From Henriciella sp. (GTDB lineage: Bacteria; Pseudomonadota; Alphaproteobacteria; Caulobacterales; Hyphomonadaceae): 64,000 bases of DNA. This document shows positions 8,263 to 17,120 of this stretch, piece after piece. The notes under the pieces were generated by a model. It ran no database searches, had not been told where the DNA came from, and worked only from the letters and a program-made list of their open reading frames with translations. Numbering within the stretch: position 1 is the first letter of the stretch; each line of letters starts with the position of its first letter. The stretch is from assembly GCA_013213785.1 (NCBI GenBank), contig JABSPZ010000006.1, forward strand, positions 248,001 to 312,000, written 5' to 3'. Both the position numbers and the translations under genes were made by a program.

Positions 8263-9300
8263 CTATCTTGGAACAGCCGCCCAATAATCGAAGTCGAGGC
8301 AAACGCCTGGCGCGTATTTGCCATCTTCGCCGCGCAGGGCAAACGCACCTGGATCTTGATCTTTCACCGCAACCAGCCGCAAACGCAGCGCCCCGACCGT
8401 GTCACTTAGCTCTGCTTTGTCGAGCACCTCGCTCCACGCATAGATCGTATCGCCTGCAAACAGAGGTCCTGTATGTGTACCGCCATTGATCGCGAGCAGT
8501 TCCGCTGCATTGGCGAGGCCGTTGAAAGATAGCGCCCGCGCGATTGAGATTACGACGCCGCCATAGATGAGGCGCTTTCCGAACCGGCTGTCTTTCTGCG
8601 CATGGGCGTCAAAGTGGACCTTAGCGGTATTCTGATAAAGCCGCGTTGCGATCTGATGCTCCGCCTCCTCAACAGTCATGCCGTCGACGTGATTTATCTT
8701 TTCGTCAATCTCATAGGCGTCAAAGAGGTGCGGCGACCCCGACAAGGTTGTGTTCCAATCAGCATAAGCCCGCGCATGCTTGAGCCCCGCTGGATCGACC
8801 ACTTTGGGAAGATCCGGAATCACTGTTTCCGGCGCCGGCGAGCTTGGATCACGTTTGTTGACCATGACCCAGCGGACATAAGAAAGCGCTTCTTCGCCAC
8901 GCTGATTGAAGCCGCGCGTCCGAACATAAACAACGCCGGTTTTTCCATTGGAGTTTTGCTTTACGCCGATCACTTCTGAAATCGCCGTCAGTGTGTCGCC
9001 AGGATAGACCGGCACGGGAAAGCGCCCTTCCGCATAGCCAAGATTTGCGACAGCGTTCAGCGAAATATCGGGGACTGTTTTCCCGAACACGACATGAAAC
9101 GCGAGGAGTGGGTCTATTGGAAGCGCCTCAAAGCCATTCGCAGCCGCGAACGTCTCTCCGCTGAACAAAGCATGGCGCGAACCCGTCAGGGCGCGGTAAA
9201 GCGAGATATCGCCCGTAGTTAACGTAAGGGGCGTCGCATGATGGATTTCCATTCCAACATGGAAGTCCTCAAAGAAATTGCCGGGATTTGATTTTGTCAT
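8263..9300 (-). CDS. mch: MaoC-fold dehydratase, probable mesaconyl-CoA hydratase
   Basis: A 345-residue double-hotdog hydratase. The N-terminus (PGNFFEDFHVGMEIHHATP), the stretch FGKTVPDISLNAVANLGYAE and the stretch SNGKTGVVYVRTRGFNQRGE closely resemble mesaconyl-CoA (2-methylfumaryl-CoA) hydratase of the ethylmalonyl-CoA pathway, which makes beta-methylmalyl-CoA. The C-terminal half carries NTAKVHFDAH, matching the hydratase Asp/His region. The assignment rests on remembered family sequences; a general MaoC enoyl-CoA hydratase is the fallback. The ATG at 9300 has AAGG five bases upstream. No other pathway gene (ccr, ecm, mcd, mcl) is in the window. A 14-bp palindrome sits 20-33 bases before the start. 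Confidence 0.75.
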   Translation of the reverse strand: MTKSNPGNFFEDFHVGMEIHHATPLTLTTGDISLYRALTGSRHALFSGETFAAANGFEALPIDPLLAFHVVFGKTVPDISLNAVANLGYAEGRFPVPVYPGDTLTAISEVIGVKQNSNGKTGVVYVRTRGFNQRGEEALSYVRWVMVNKRDPSSPAPETVIPDLPKVVDPAGLKHARAYADWNTTLSGSPHLFDAYEIDEKINHVDGMTVEEAEHQIATRLYQNTAKVHFDAHAQKDSRFGKRLIYGGVVISIARALSFNGLANAAELLAINGGTHTGPLFAGDTIYAWSEVLDKAELSDTVGALRLRLVAVKDQDPGAFALRGEDGKYAPGVCLDFDYWAAVPR

Positions 9301-9319
9301 GCGGCCTTAAAGGGCCTTG

Positions 9320-9333
9320 GACCCAGCTGGGTC
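9320..9333. promoter_or_regulatory. Perfect 14-bp palindrome GACCCAGCTGGGTC before the hydratase gene
   Basis: Seen directly: a perfect inverted repeat located 20-33 bases upstream of the hydratase start codon, in the 56-bp gap after the small membrane protein gene. A second, shorter inverted repeat (GGCC-TTAAAG-GGCC) lies between it and the start codon. It could be an operator or a hairpin in the leader RNA. There is no T-tract, so a simple terminator is less likely. Confidence 0.4.
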
Positions 9334-9356
9334 AAGCCTGTCGCCGCGAAACAGCG

Positions 9357-9620
9357 CTAGGCGATATTGAACCGCATGGTGAAGACATCCGCCATAACCA
9401 AGCTTATCGCACCGCCACCAGATGTGACGGCAGATCCAAACTCAGGAAGAACCAGGGTCAGCAGCCCTGCTGAGACCAAAAACCCGCAGAAGAATCGCGC
9501 TTGGCCATCACGGATCAGAATCGGCATGGTCCGGGGCCCGTACAGCACCAAAGCTGGGCCAAACATAAAAGCCGCAGACAGGACTAAAAACGCAATTGCG
9601 AGCAGCTGAAGCGCCAACAT
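9357..9620 (-). CDS. Small membrane protein of unknown function
   Basis: 87 residues with three hydrophobic segments (LALQLLAIAFLVLSAAFMFG; ARFFCGFLVSAGLLTLVLP; a weaker one near the end). I use the ATG at 9620, which has AAAGGTG about eight bases upstream, rather than a GTG three codons earlier. It lies on the same strand as the hydratase gene downstream, with a 56-bp gap. No family recognised. Confidence 0.5.
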   Translation of the reverse strand: MLALQLLAIAFLVLSAAFMFGPALVLYGPRTMPILIRDGQARFFCGFLVSAGLLTLVLPEFGSAVTSGGGAISLVMADVFTMRFNIA

Positions 9621-9705
9621 GCCAAACACCTTTGAACAGATAGAATAATCTATATCGCAGGTGCTGGTTGAATTGACGTGTGTTCAATCGATGAAATTTT
9701 ATCGA

Positions 9706-10053
9706 TCAGGCGATTTCGAGTAGCTTTTCATTCGGACGGCCAAGCACAGCTTTGTCACCATTGATGCCGATGGGGCGCTGGATCAGACGTGGATTATCAG
9801 CCATCGCTTCGAACACTTCAGCATCCGAGGCGGACTCTGGAAGCTCAAACCTCACTGCATCTTTTTCTCGCAGAAAAGCGCGAGGAGACACGCCGCCCAT
9901 TTTCTTCGCGATGTCTTTCAACTCGTCCACACTCAGCTTGCTTAAGGCGTTCATATATTTCCGGACGTCCGGCTCAATGCCGTTCTCTTGCAACAGGGCG
10001 AGCCCTTTTTTCGAAGAGCCGCAACCCGTGTGGTGGATCAGAATATAAGTCAT
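9706..10053 (-). CDS. ArsC/Spx-family thioredoxin-fold reductase-like protein
   Basis: 115 residues beginning MTYILIHHTGCGSSKKG. The start at 10053 is preferred over an upstream in-frame start at 10086 because it matches the family and AGGA lies upstream. Cys11 corresponds to the catalytic cysteine of glutaredoxin-coupled arsenate reductases, and the later RPIGIN and LGRPNEKLLEIA segments match the arginine-containing substrate region of ArsC. The family also includes YffB-like proteins with no proven arsenate activity, and no ars gene is nearby, so arsenate reduction is only a possibility. Single-gene unit, divergent from the acyl-CoA-dehydrogenase-fold gene. Confidence 0.8.
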   Translation of the reverse strand: MTYILIHHTGCGSSKKGLALLQENGIEPDVRKYMNALSKLSVDELKDIAKKMGGVSPRAFLREKDAVRFELPESASDAEVFEAMADNPRLIQRPIGINGDKAVLGRPNEKLLEIA

Positions 10054-10160
10054 ATCGGTGTTTCCTAAGCGTTCTGCCGAAGACATAGGCAGGCGCGCAG
10101 CAAAGGCAATCCGCGTGTTTGCTTATTGGCATATGCGAGAAGTTGAGGCAGGCTGAAAAC

Positions 10161-11327
10161 ATGACGATTCAATCAGAGCACCCCACCCTCCAGGCCGCAC
10201 GCGCCCTGCAATCCGAACTGTCGGAACGCGCCGCGGAAATGGAAGACGCCCGCCGTCTTCCGGCTGATCTCGCAGCGAAACTCGCTGAAGGCGGTTTATT
10301 TCGAATGATCACGCCCGCCGCTTATGGCGGACTGGAATGCTCACCGCGAGAAATCGTGGATGCCGTCGAAGCCGTCGCAGAGGCGAACGCGAGTGCAGGC
10401 TGGTGTGTGATGATTGGCGCCACCACAGCCATGAACGCGGCCTATATGGACCCCGAAATCGCGAAAGAGATTTACAACAGCCCGACCACGATTACCGGCG
10501 GCGTTTTCGCACCAATGGGCAAAGCGATTGTCGATGGCGATGACTATGTGGTCTCCGGGCGATGGCAGTGGGGTTCAGGCTCCGCGAATTGCACCTGGCT
10601 TTGCGGCGGATCTATGGTGTTCGAAAATGGCGAGCTTCGCACGCTGCCGAATGGCCGCCCTGACGCCAGAATGATGATCTTCCCCGCGGAAGAAGCTGAA
10701 CTGATCGATACCTGGCATGTTATGGGCCTCAAAGGCACGGGTTCAGGCGATATTGCCGTGGAGAATGTCCGCGTTCCAAAGGGTCGCTCTGTGAGCCTTG
10801 TCGCGGACAAACCGGTTATCGATGGCGCCCTGTTTAAGTTCCCGGCTTTCGGGCTTCTCAGTCTAGGTGTCGCGGCCACAGCCCTAGGGAACGCAAAAGG
10901 CGCGCTGCAATCCTTTGCGGATTTGGCGGGCGCCAAGAAAAACCAGGGCTCCAAAAAGACCTTGAGCGAACGGGCGACCATTCAGTCAGAAATGGCGCGC
11001 ATGACCGCCCAGTTCCGAGCCGCCAGAGCTTACCTGCACGATGAAATTGAGCAGACTTGGGAGACCGCTCAGAATAGCGACGATATCCCGGTGGAACGCC
11101 GCGCAGCCTTGCGCATGGCCTGCACTCACATTGTTAGAACGGGCGCGGAGATTTGTCGGACCTGCTATGATCTGGGCGGAGGCGCAGCGCTTTTCGAGGC
11201 GAGCGATCTACAACGCCAATTCCGCGACTCGCATGCGATGACGCAGCACATCGTAACGGCACCCGCGACTTGGGAACTTACTGGACGTTTATTGTTTGGC
11301 TTGCCGACCGATGCCAGCATGGTCTGA
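10161..11327 (+). CDS. Acyl-CoA dehydrogenase-fold flavoprotein (group D monooxygenase/ACAD type)
   Basis: 388 residues from the ATG at 10161, which has GAGG in front; an earlier in-frame start at 10119 would add 14 unlikely residues. The domain order is ACAD N-terminal helical, middle beta (GRWQWGSGSANCTWLCGG) and C-terminal type 2. It resembles the HsaA/HpaB-C2-like branch, which uses reduced flavin for hydroxylation, more than classical beta-oxidation dehydrogenases: the usual catalytic Glu segment is not obvious, and the C-terminus reads CYDLGGGAALFEASDLQRQ with HAMTQH. The substrate is unknown. It converges with the DUF4167 gene, the two stops being three bases apart. Confidence 0.78.
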   Translation: MTIQSEHPTLQAARALQSELSERAAEMEDARRLPADLAAKLAEGGLFRMITPAAYGGLECSPREIVDAVEAVAEANASAGWCVMIGATTAMNAAYMDPEIAKEIYNSPTTITGGVFAPMGKAIVDGDDYVVSGRWQWGSGSANCTWLCGGSMVFENGELRTLPNGRPDARMMIFPAEEAELIDTWHVMGLKGTGSGDIAVENVRVPKGRSVSLVADKPVIDGALFKFPAFGLLSLGVAATALGNAKGALQSFADLAGAKKNQGSKKTLSERATIQSEMARMTAQFRAARAYLHDEIEQTWETAQNSDDIPVERRAALRMACTHIVRTGAEICRTCYDLGGGAALFEASDLQRQFRDSHAMTQHIVTAPATWELTGRLLFGLPTDASMV

Positions 11328-11344
11328 GGCTTATTCAGCCTCAG
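11324..11344. terminator. Hairpin between convergent genes
   Basis: Arms CTGAGGC and GCCTCAG form a perfect 7-bp stem with a 7-base loop, spanning both stop codons of the convergent pair. There is no long T-run on either side, so it may stabilise 3' ends or terminate only weakly in both directions. Confidence 0.4.
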
Positions 11345-11966
11345 CAACCACTTCATCAGCGCCGCGTGCGAGTGTCTTCATGACACCATCTGCTTCTTCC
11401 ACGGCTTCGACAGGCGCGTCTTTTTTCCGCGAATAACTACGGCGACGTTTTGGCTTTTCAGCACCATCATCAGACGCTTCGACAGTATCAGAGTCAGTAG
11501 CTTCCTCAGCACCCTCTTCGCGAGGCTTACGGCTGCGACGGCGTGGCTTTGGGGCTTCGTCGGCGCCATCCGCGCTGGCGTCCACCGTATCTGCCTCTTC
11601 AGAGCCTTCACCGCTTTCCGCTGACTCGGCACCGCCTTGAGCGGCGCGTTCGGCTTCGCGTTGCGCGCGCTCTTCAGCTTTCGCCGCTTCACGAGCTTCA
11701 CGCTCAAGTCGGGCTTCTTCTTTTTGCTTCTCAAATACCGCCACGATGCGGGCATAGTGCTCAGCGTGCTGGAAGAGAGCTTCAGCTTTTACGCGGTCCC
11801 CAGCCGTTTGGGCGTCGCGCGCATACTGCATATACTTATCTAGGATTTGCTGCGCAGACCCGCGAATACGGACGTCCGGCCCATTGCTCTCATAGTGGCG
11901 ATTTGGGTTGGGGTTATTGTTATTGTTTCCACCCGAGCGGCGACGGCGCTTGCGCTGCATGGCCAT
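11331..11966 (-). CDS. DUF4167 domain protein
   Basis: 211 residues from the ATG at 11966 (AGGA eight bases before). The N-terminus is strongly basic and Asn-rich (MQRKRRRRSGGNNNNNPNPN), followed by the conserved DUF4167 helix-rich core (IRGSAQQILDKYMQYARDAQTAGDRVKAEALFQHAEHY, about 35-75). The rest is low-complexity acidic and Ala-rich with basic RRRSRKPR patches. The family is nearly confined to alphaproteobacteria and its function is unknown; the composition suggests nucleic-acid binding. It lies downstream of prmC-prfA on the same strand with a gap of about 165 bases. Confidence 0.88.
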   Translation of the reverse strand: MAMQRKRRRRSGGNNNNNPNPNRHYESNGPDVRIRGSAQQILDKYMQYARDAQTAGDRVKAEALFQHAEHYARIVAVFEKQKEEARLEREAREAAKAEERAQREAERAAQGGAESAESGEGSEEADTVDASADGADEAPKPRRRSRKPREEGAEEATDSDTVEASDDGAEKPKRRRSYSRKKDAPVEAVEEADGVMKTLARGADEVVAEAE

Positions 11967-12132
11967 AGGCAATTCCTGATCTTCAAAGTCCGATTTTCGG
12001 ACGGTTTACGCGCGAGGCTTGCACTCTCTCTTACATTGTCGCGCTGGCTAAAGGTCCGATAGGTTGCCCCCGCATCGCTGACCTTGGACGTTTACGTAGC
12101 GCGCCATTTCGGATTCGCCAAGGGGGTTTCTG

Positions 12133-12984
12133 CTAAGTTTTTATGGCGCCAATCACGCGATCATTCCCACCAAGATCTTGTCGGAACTCCAGGTTTGAAA
12201 AATTTGAAGCTTCAAGGAGTTCAGCAACGGCTTCGCGTTGATCATAACCAATTTCAAGCACCAGATGAGATCCGGCTTTCATTTGCGCAGCTCCCGCTGC
12301 GATGATTTCGCGATAGGCTTTGAGACCATCAGGACCACCATCCAATGCGTCGAGCGGATCATGGCCTCGAACTTCTGGCGCCAAGGTCGGGATCACGCCG
12401 CTTTCAATGTAAGGCGGGTTAGAGACAATTAGGTCGCATATTCCCCAATCCGGCCAATCCATCCAAGATCCTTGGAACTGTGACACGCGTTCAGATAGAC
12501 CGAGCAGAGCAAAATTCTCTTCGGCGAGGCTCATCGCTGCGGCGCTCGCTTCTACCGCGATCCCGGAAGCGGCTCTGAAAACGTTCAAACACTCGGCCAG
12601 GAGGACACCGCTCCCCGTTCCCAAGTCTGCAATCACAATTGGATCTTTCTGCCGAGCACTTAATCGCGACGTCGCGAGCTGGATCACCTCAGCACTATCA
12701 TCCCGCGGGATAAGCGCCCGCGCATCAGATTTCAGTTCAAGGTGCATAATGGTTGCGGACTGTAGGATGTGCTGCAACGGCTCGCGTTTCGCGCGCCGCG
12801 CGAGAAGCACTTGAAATTGAGCGTTTGCCTCACTTGAAAGCGTGACCCGATCAAGGGTGAGCGATGACGCTGGCAACACTGAAAGCAAAAGACGTTTCGC
12901 ATCGTGCTGCGCGCTCGGAACGCCCGCCTCCGCAAGTTGAACAGCAGCTTGGCGAAGAAGCTCCGCCGCAGACGTCTCGCTCAC
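12133..12984 (-). CDS. prmC: Peptide chain release factor N5-glutamine methyltransferase
   Basis: Methylates the Gln of the GGQ motif of RF1 and RF2 using S-adenosylmethionine. The 283 residues have an N-terminal helical domain and a SAM-binding methyltransferase domain: motif I ADLGTGSG at 119-126 and the glutamine-binding SNPPYIES with NPPY at 189-192. The usual ETE-like linker motif reads IPRDDSAE here, a slight divergence. It starts inside the stop of prfA (ATGA), the normal prfA-prmC order, so its substrate is encoded directly upstream. Confidence 0.95.
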   Translation of the reverse strand: MSETSAAELLRQAAVQLAEAGVPSAQHDAKRLLLSVLPASSLTLDRVTLSSEANAQFQVLLARRAKREPLQHILQSATIMHLELKSDARALIPRDDSAEVIQLATSRLSARQKDPIVIADLGTGSGVLLAECLNVFRAASGIAVEASAAAMSLAEENFALLGLSERVSQFQGSWMDWPDWGICDLIVSNPPYIESGVIPTLAPEVRGHDPLDALDGGPDGLKAYREIIAAGAAQMKAGSHLVLEIGYDQREAVAELLEASNFSNLEFRQDLGGNDRVIGAIKT

Positions 12985-14054
12985 GCGTCTTCCATGGCCG
13001 CAAGGCGACGCGCCTGGTCTTCCGTCATCAGGGCGCTGACCACATCTTCAAGCTTATCCCCGGCAATCACCTTATCGAGGGCATAGAGAGTCAGCCCGAT
13101 CCGGTGATCGGTGACGCGGTTTTCTGGATAATTATAGGTTCGAATTTTCTCAGACCGGTCGCCAGACCCGACTTGCGAGGCCCGCGCTTCGGCGCGTTCC
13201 GCATCGCGCTCTTGTTTCTCTTTTTCATAGAGCCGGATTTTAAGCTGCTGCATCGCCTTATCGCGGTTTACGTGCTGCGACTTTTCAGAGCTGGTTGCGA
13301 CAATCCCCGTCGGCAAGTGGGTGATCCGCACCGCAGAGTCGGTTGTGTTGACGTGCTGCCCACCCGAGCCAGAGGCACGCATCGTGTCGATGCGAATGTC
13401 CTCATTTCGGATTTCGATCTCGACGGTTTCGGGCGCCGGCAGAACCGCGACCGACGCAGCAGATGTATGCACACGGCCCTGCGTTTCAGTTGCTGGAACC
13501 CGCTGCACGCGGTGCACGCCAGATTCCCATTTCAAACGCCCATAGACGCCGTCGCCCTCTACATTGGCGATCACTTCCTTATAGCCGCCCACATCGCCCT
13601 CTGAGGCGCTTTGTATGTCGACTTTCCAGCCCTCAAGCTGCGCATAGCGCGAGTACATACGGAACAGGTCACCGGCGAAAAGTGCGGCTTCGTCGCCGCC
13701 CGTCCCAGCACGCACTTCCAAGACAATATTGGCTTTATCGTCAGCGTCTTTCGGCAGAAGCAAAAGCTGCATCTCGTTTTCGGCGTCCGGGATGCGGGCC
13801 TTCAAATCGTTGAGCTCTTCCTCAGCCAGTTCAGCCATGTCAGGGTCGTCGCCCCGAACCATAGCTTCAGCTTCTTCAAGGCCTTCGCGCATCGAGATCA
13901 GTTCGCGCGCCGCATCAACCACAGGTTTCAGTTCAGAGTGTTCGCGAGACAGCGCGACGATTTCATCGCTTTCGGTTGTTGCGCCCATACGGGCTTCAAC
14001 TTCTTCGAAGCGTTCAATAACTTGTTCAAGGCGGGACAGAGGGATTGTAGCCAT
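12981..14054 (-). CDS. prfA: Peptide chain release factor 1
   Basis: RF1 recognises UAA and UAG in the ribosomal A site and triggers peptide release. It is full length at 357 residues. The codon-reading tripeptide PAT is at 187-189 ([10 protein letters not shown]), which marks RF1 rather than RF2, and the catalytic GGQ is at 231-233. The GGQ Gln is the target of PrmC, encoded immediately downstream with a four-base overlap. The ATG at 14054 has a short spacer behind the MAPEG gene and no overlap. Confidence 0.97.
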   Translation of the reverse strand: MATIPLSRLEQVIERFEEVEARMGATTESDEIVALSREHSELKPVVDAARELISMREGLEEAEAMVRGDDPDMAELAEEELNDLKARIPDAENEMQLLLLPKDADDKANIVLEVRAGTGGDEAALFAGDLFRMYSRYAQLEGWKVDIQSASEGDVGGYKEVIANVEGDGVYGRLKWESGVHRVQRVPATETQGRVHTSAASVAVLPAPETVEIEIRNEDIRIDTMRASGSGGQHVNTTDSAVRITHLPTGIVATSSEKSQHVNRDKAMQQLKIRLYEKEKQERDAERAEARASQVGSGDRSEKIRTYNYPENRVTDHRIGLTLYALDKVIAGDKLEDVVSALMTEDQARRLAAMEDA

Positions 14055-14080
14055 GCCCCGCCTCTAAACCGGAACGGGCC

Positions 14081-14566
14081 CTACAGGAAGACCCGAATAA
14101 CTTCCTTACCCGCCATCACGAAGAGAACGATGGATCCGAGCGCAAAGACCAAGAAGCGCAATGCAACCTTTGGCGACAGAACTTGAACCAGCGAGTGCAG
14201 GACGCGCATGCCGCCATATCCATAGGCGAGGTTGAGCATTAGGGCGTCGCCGCCACCTGTCAGACCTGCAAAGATCATGAGCGCATAGAAGATCGTCGGT
14301 TGCTCATGCAGGTGATTGTAATTGTCCGCAACAGACCGAACGTTCGCTGGCAGTTTATCGCCATAAGTTCCAGGGTGACGCGCCGAGTCAGGATCAACGC
14401 CCGCCTTCTGCATGGCCGGAATACGCGTCACGTACATCCAAAGCCACATGATCAAAGTCCAACACACCAGGAGCAGAACCGGCGTTAAGAACGCTTGGAG
14501 TTCCGCTGCCTTCCCGTCCAAAAGCGTCGATAGCATCGCGCCAAAATCAGGTGTTTCCGTTTCCAT
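14081..14566 (-). CDS. MAPEG family membrane protein
   Basis: 161 residues, four membrane segments, with the family core DNYNHLHEQPTIFYALMIF (residues about 84-102) and a conserved RVLHSLVQ helix. MAPEG proteins in eukaryotes are glutathione or eicosanoid enzymes; bacterial members often lack a known activity. The ATG has an excellent GGGAGG eight bases upstream. It lies between prfA and the CE15-like gene on the same strand. The C-terminus ends FVMAGKEVIRVFL. Confidence 0.85.
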   Translation of the reverse strand: METETPDFGAMLSTLLDGKAAELQAFLTPVLLLVCWTLIMWLWMYVTRIPAMQKAGVDPDSARHPGTYGDKLPANVRSVADNYNHLHEQPTIFYALMIFAGLTGGGDALMLNLAYGYGGMRVLHSLVQVLSPKVALRFLVFALGSIVLFVMAGKEVIRVFL

Positions 14567-14606
14567 TTTTGCCTCCCGCAGCAGTGTTATAGCGAAAGGC
14601 TAGGCG

Positions 14607-15881
14607 CTATTCTCGAGATTGCAAACCCGTTTCGCTGCGAGAATTGCCGCCAAAGTGCGCCGTCATAAACGCCGTAAACGCATCGATATCCTCAGAGACA
14701 ACACTGTGTCCGCCAGGTCGGAGCCAGTAGGAAATCTCTGCGCTTGGATCAAAATCGCGCATCTTGGCCGCGTCGCCCAAACCGCCTGCGCCGCTGGCTT
14801 CATACACACGGTCAGCCGCTTCCGCGAGGATGAAAGAGGAGTTTGGATCAGACCAAACATCGCGGCGACCATTGCCTAGGAAGATCGGCTTTGGCGCCGA
14901 TAGCGCGAGGAGGAAATGCTGATCGAGAGTCAGCTCAAAACCGGCTTCGAGATCTTCCCCGAGACCCGGACGGAGCCAATGCGAATAAGACTTCGCCATC
15001 CGGACCAAGGTTTCACCTGTCGTCGAACGAGAAGAAGAGCCGCCGCCGAATCCCGACTGATGCGCGACAGCAGTCGCGATCCGATCCGACCACCCGGACG
15101 CAATCAACGCCGCCTTCCCATAGCGGGAGTGGCCAATCGCACCGATCGCGTTCCCGTCAATTCTTGGATCCTCACCAAAAATGCCCGCCGCTGCGTGGAA
15201 GCCATAAGCCCAAGCCATCAAGGCGCTCGTCGGCATGGGACCAGGCGCCAATTCCGCCATCGCGGTCTGCGCAGAGCCATTCGTATCCGGCACAAAGCTC
15301 CAGCCGGAGAAGCTCGCATATGCGAGGCCCGCATCAAAATACCGATCGATCGGCGCATAGGCGATGTAGGTTCCAAAGATATTGGTTGCCAGGAAGCCGA
15401 CCATTCCGGTCATGCCAGTTCCATCACAAATGCCGCCACCAAACTCCGTCACGGGGTCTTCTGGAAAGACTGAGCAATTGTCTGAAAACGTCTGACTGAT
15501 CAGTAGAGGAACCGGTTTACTACGCGCCTCATTAGGGATCGCAATAACGACCGGGAAGCTGCGAGCACCCGCGCCCTCGCCAATGGTCAGCGTCACTTCC
15601 TCTAGGGTACCTCGCCCACCCAGATAATTGTCATCGATCATACGTGGCTCACTCGCACTGACCGGAAGATTCTCAGGCCAGGGACCATAGAGCTCGCGCT
15701 CTAAAATCTCTCGTGCATCCTCTGCATCAAAGGGCAGCGTAATCTCTGGCGTTGGCGCTGGACGATTATCCGTCTCGAGACTGGCATAGTTGAGGCCAAG
15801 CATCGTGCAGGCGGACATACCTCCAATAACGATCGCCCCTAAAATCAGGCGCATCGTCCATTTCAGAAATTGCCAGATCAT
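14607..15881 (-). CDS. Lipoprotein alpha/beta hydrolase, CE15 (glucuronoyl esterase)-like
   Basis: A 424-residue secreted protein with a lipoprotein-type signal (lipobox MSAC, Cys25). The nucleophile elbow GHSRYGK (Ser252) resembles the GCSRxGK motif of CE15 glucuronoyl methylesterases, and the C-terminal PGGHSV (His392) fits the catalytic His. The early ELYGPWPENLP segment is also CE15-like. CE15 enzymes cleave ester links between lignin and glucuronoxylan, but marine bacterial relatives have other or unknown substrates, and no carbohydrate-active neighbours are visible here. The ATG has AAGGAG seven bases upstream. It could alternatively be a generic dienelactone-hydrolase-like esterase. 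Confidence 0.7.
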   Translation of the reverse strand: MIWQFLKWTMRLILGAIVIGGMSACTMLGLNYASLETDNRPAPTPEITLPFDAEDAREILERELYGPWPENLPVSASEPRMIDDNYLGGRGTLEEVTLTIGEGAGARSFPVVIAIPNEARSKPVPLLISQTFSDNCSVFPEDPVTEFGGGICDGTGMTGMVGFLATNIFGTYIAYAPIDRYFDAGLAYASFSGWSFVPDTNGSAQTAMAELAPGPMPTSALMAWAYGFHAAAGIFGEDPRIDGNAIGAIGHSRYGKAALIASGWSDRIATAVAHQSGFGGGSSSRSTTGETLVRMAKSYSHWLRPGLGEDLEAGFELTLDQHFLLALSAPKPIFLGNGRRDVWSDPNSSFILAEAADRVYEASGAGGLGDAAKMRDFDPSAEISYWLRPGGHSVVSEDIDAFTAFMTAHFGGNSRSETGLQSRE

Positions 15882-15990
15882 GCTTGGCGTCTCCTTTGGC
15901 CCCAGTTCCGATTAACTCGCCCACCCACGATGGCAAGCGAGGGAAGCTAAATCTATCTTCACGAGTACGCGATGTTAGATATAAAGCCGT

Positions 15991-16608
15991 ATGCAAATGG
16001 TCGTTCGACTCATCGTTGCCGTGATCTTTGGGGCAAATTTCGGGGCGCTAACCGCGCTCTGGTTTGGGGGTATGATTTCTGGCGAGCCGAGCATCGGCCA
16101 AGCGATCAATATCAACAATTGGGAAAGCGATTGGTCGATTGGATCTGAAAGTGCGAACCCTTATGTCCGCGCCCGCGTTGCCCGCAATGGTTTGCTGGGC
16201 CTGCGCAAAGAAGAAGCGGTCTATTTCCTGAAAACAGTCGATGAAAGCGGCGAGCCCTTAAGAGAGGTTTGCACATATCGTGTGTCCGGCGGCACTCTCC
16301 CAGCAGGCTGGTGGTCGATCACACTGTACGATTCTGACAGCCGGTTGCCGATGAATGAGGACGCACACTTATCCTTTGATCAGACCCAGGCTGCTCAACT
16401 CACGGATGGTGGTCTCACAGCTTGGGCCTTTCAAATTTCTGCCACCGCACCAGAAGCGGGCGCAGCATGGGTGTCGAGCAAAGCGGGCGGATTGTTCGAT
16501 CTGACCCTTCGACTGTATCAGCCGGACCAAGCGCTGCTTGATGACCCCGCAGCAACACTGAAGCCGCCGCGGATCGAGCGTCTATCTTGTGACGAGGGGG
16601 CGAGCTGA
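15991..16608 (+). CDS. DUF1214 domain membrane-anchored protein
   Basis: 205 residues: an N-terminal membrane segment (VVRLIVAVIFGANFGALTALWFGG) followed by a periplasmic DUF1214 domain (CTYRVSGGTLPAGWWSITLYDSDSRL is the recognisable core). The gene ends one base into the start of the DUF1254 gene (TGATG), the usual arrangement for this split pair; in other bacteria the two domains occur in one protein. Function unknown. A second Met two codons downstream is also a possible start. Confidence 0.85.
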   Translation: MQMVVRLIVAVIFGANFGALTALWFGGMISGEPSIGQAININNWESDWSIGSESANPYVRARVARNGLLGLRKEEAVYFLKTVDESGEPLREVCTYRVSGGTLPAGWWSITLYDSDSRLPMNEDAHLSFDQTQAAQLTDGGLTAWAFQISATAPEAGAAWVSSKAGGLFDLTLRLYQPDQALLDDPAATLKPPRIERLSCDEGAS

Positions 16609-17114
16609 TGCGGCTGATAATACCTCTTATCATTTTTGTTTTGAGCGGCGTGATCGGACACTTATTTGTGCTGACCAGTCTGCCGAGCTTCATAATGGGC
16701 AAAGCGCATCAGACATTTGAAGCCGAAGGTATTCCGGAAAATGTCTTTGTGGCCACGCCGCGGCAAACACCACAGACCCAGCGCATCGTGCGCCCCTCTC
16801 CTGATCTGGCTTATGCGATCTGCCGTTTCGATACGACCTCTGGGCCGGTATTCATCAACGCACCGACCTGGGACGGCTATGGATCGCTCTCCATCTTCAA
16901 TTCCAAAACCGACAATGTTTTCGTTGCCGATTTGGGACCAGAAAGTGATTTCCAAGGGATCGAAGTCCGTCGCCCTGCGGAGAATAATCGCGAAGGGGCT
17001 CTAAAACTGGATGGACGTGGCATAGCCCTGATCCGACGTTTGGCGCCGACCCAAGAAACATATGATGTCGCGGCTGGATTGGTCTCAGGCGCAACCTGCG
17101 CGCCGGTTAATTAA
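16608..17114 (+). CDS. DUF1254 domain membrane-anchored protein
   Basis: 168 residues with an N-terminal membrane anchor (LIIPLIIFVLSGVIGHLFVL) and a DUF1254 domain (DLAYAICRFDTTSGPVFINAPTWDGYGSLSIFN). It is translationally coupled to the DUF1214 gene and converges on ispG, with only six bases between the stops. The partners are probably a periplasmic complex; no function is established for this short form. Confidence 0.85.
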   Translation: MRLIIPLIIFVLSGVIGHLFVLTSLPSFIMGKAHQTFEAEGIPENVFVATPRQTPQTQRIVRPSPDLAYAICRFDTTSGPVFINAPTWDGYGSLSIFNSKTDNVFVADLGPESDFQGIEVRRPAENNREGALKLDGRGIALIRRLAPTQETYDVAAGLVSGATCAPVN

Positions 17115-17120
17115 GGCACA

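Noticed and set aside
9668-9702. Inverted repeats with two ATCGAT copies downstream of the ArsC-like gene as a terminator
   Set aside because: ATCGAT is self-complementary and frequent by chance, and no T-run follows on the minus strand.
10161-11327. Assignment as methylsuccinyl-CoA dehydrogenase, partner of the mesaconyl-CoA hydratase
   Set aside because: The sequence looks like the flavin-monooxygenase side of the ACAD fold and lacks the expected dehydrogenase motifs.
12864-13604. 246-codon plus-strand frame opposite prmC and prfA
   Set aside because: It is a mirror of two well-identified overlapping genes and has no family features.
14843-15499. 218-codon plus-strand frame opposite the CE15-like gene
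   Set aside because: Arg/Ser/Pro-rich translation typical of antisense GC-rich sequence; the minus-strand gene has signal peptide, AAGGAG and catalytic motifs.
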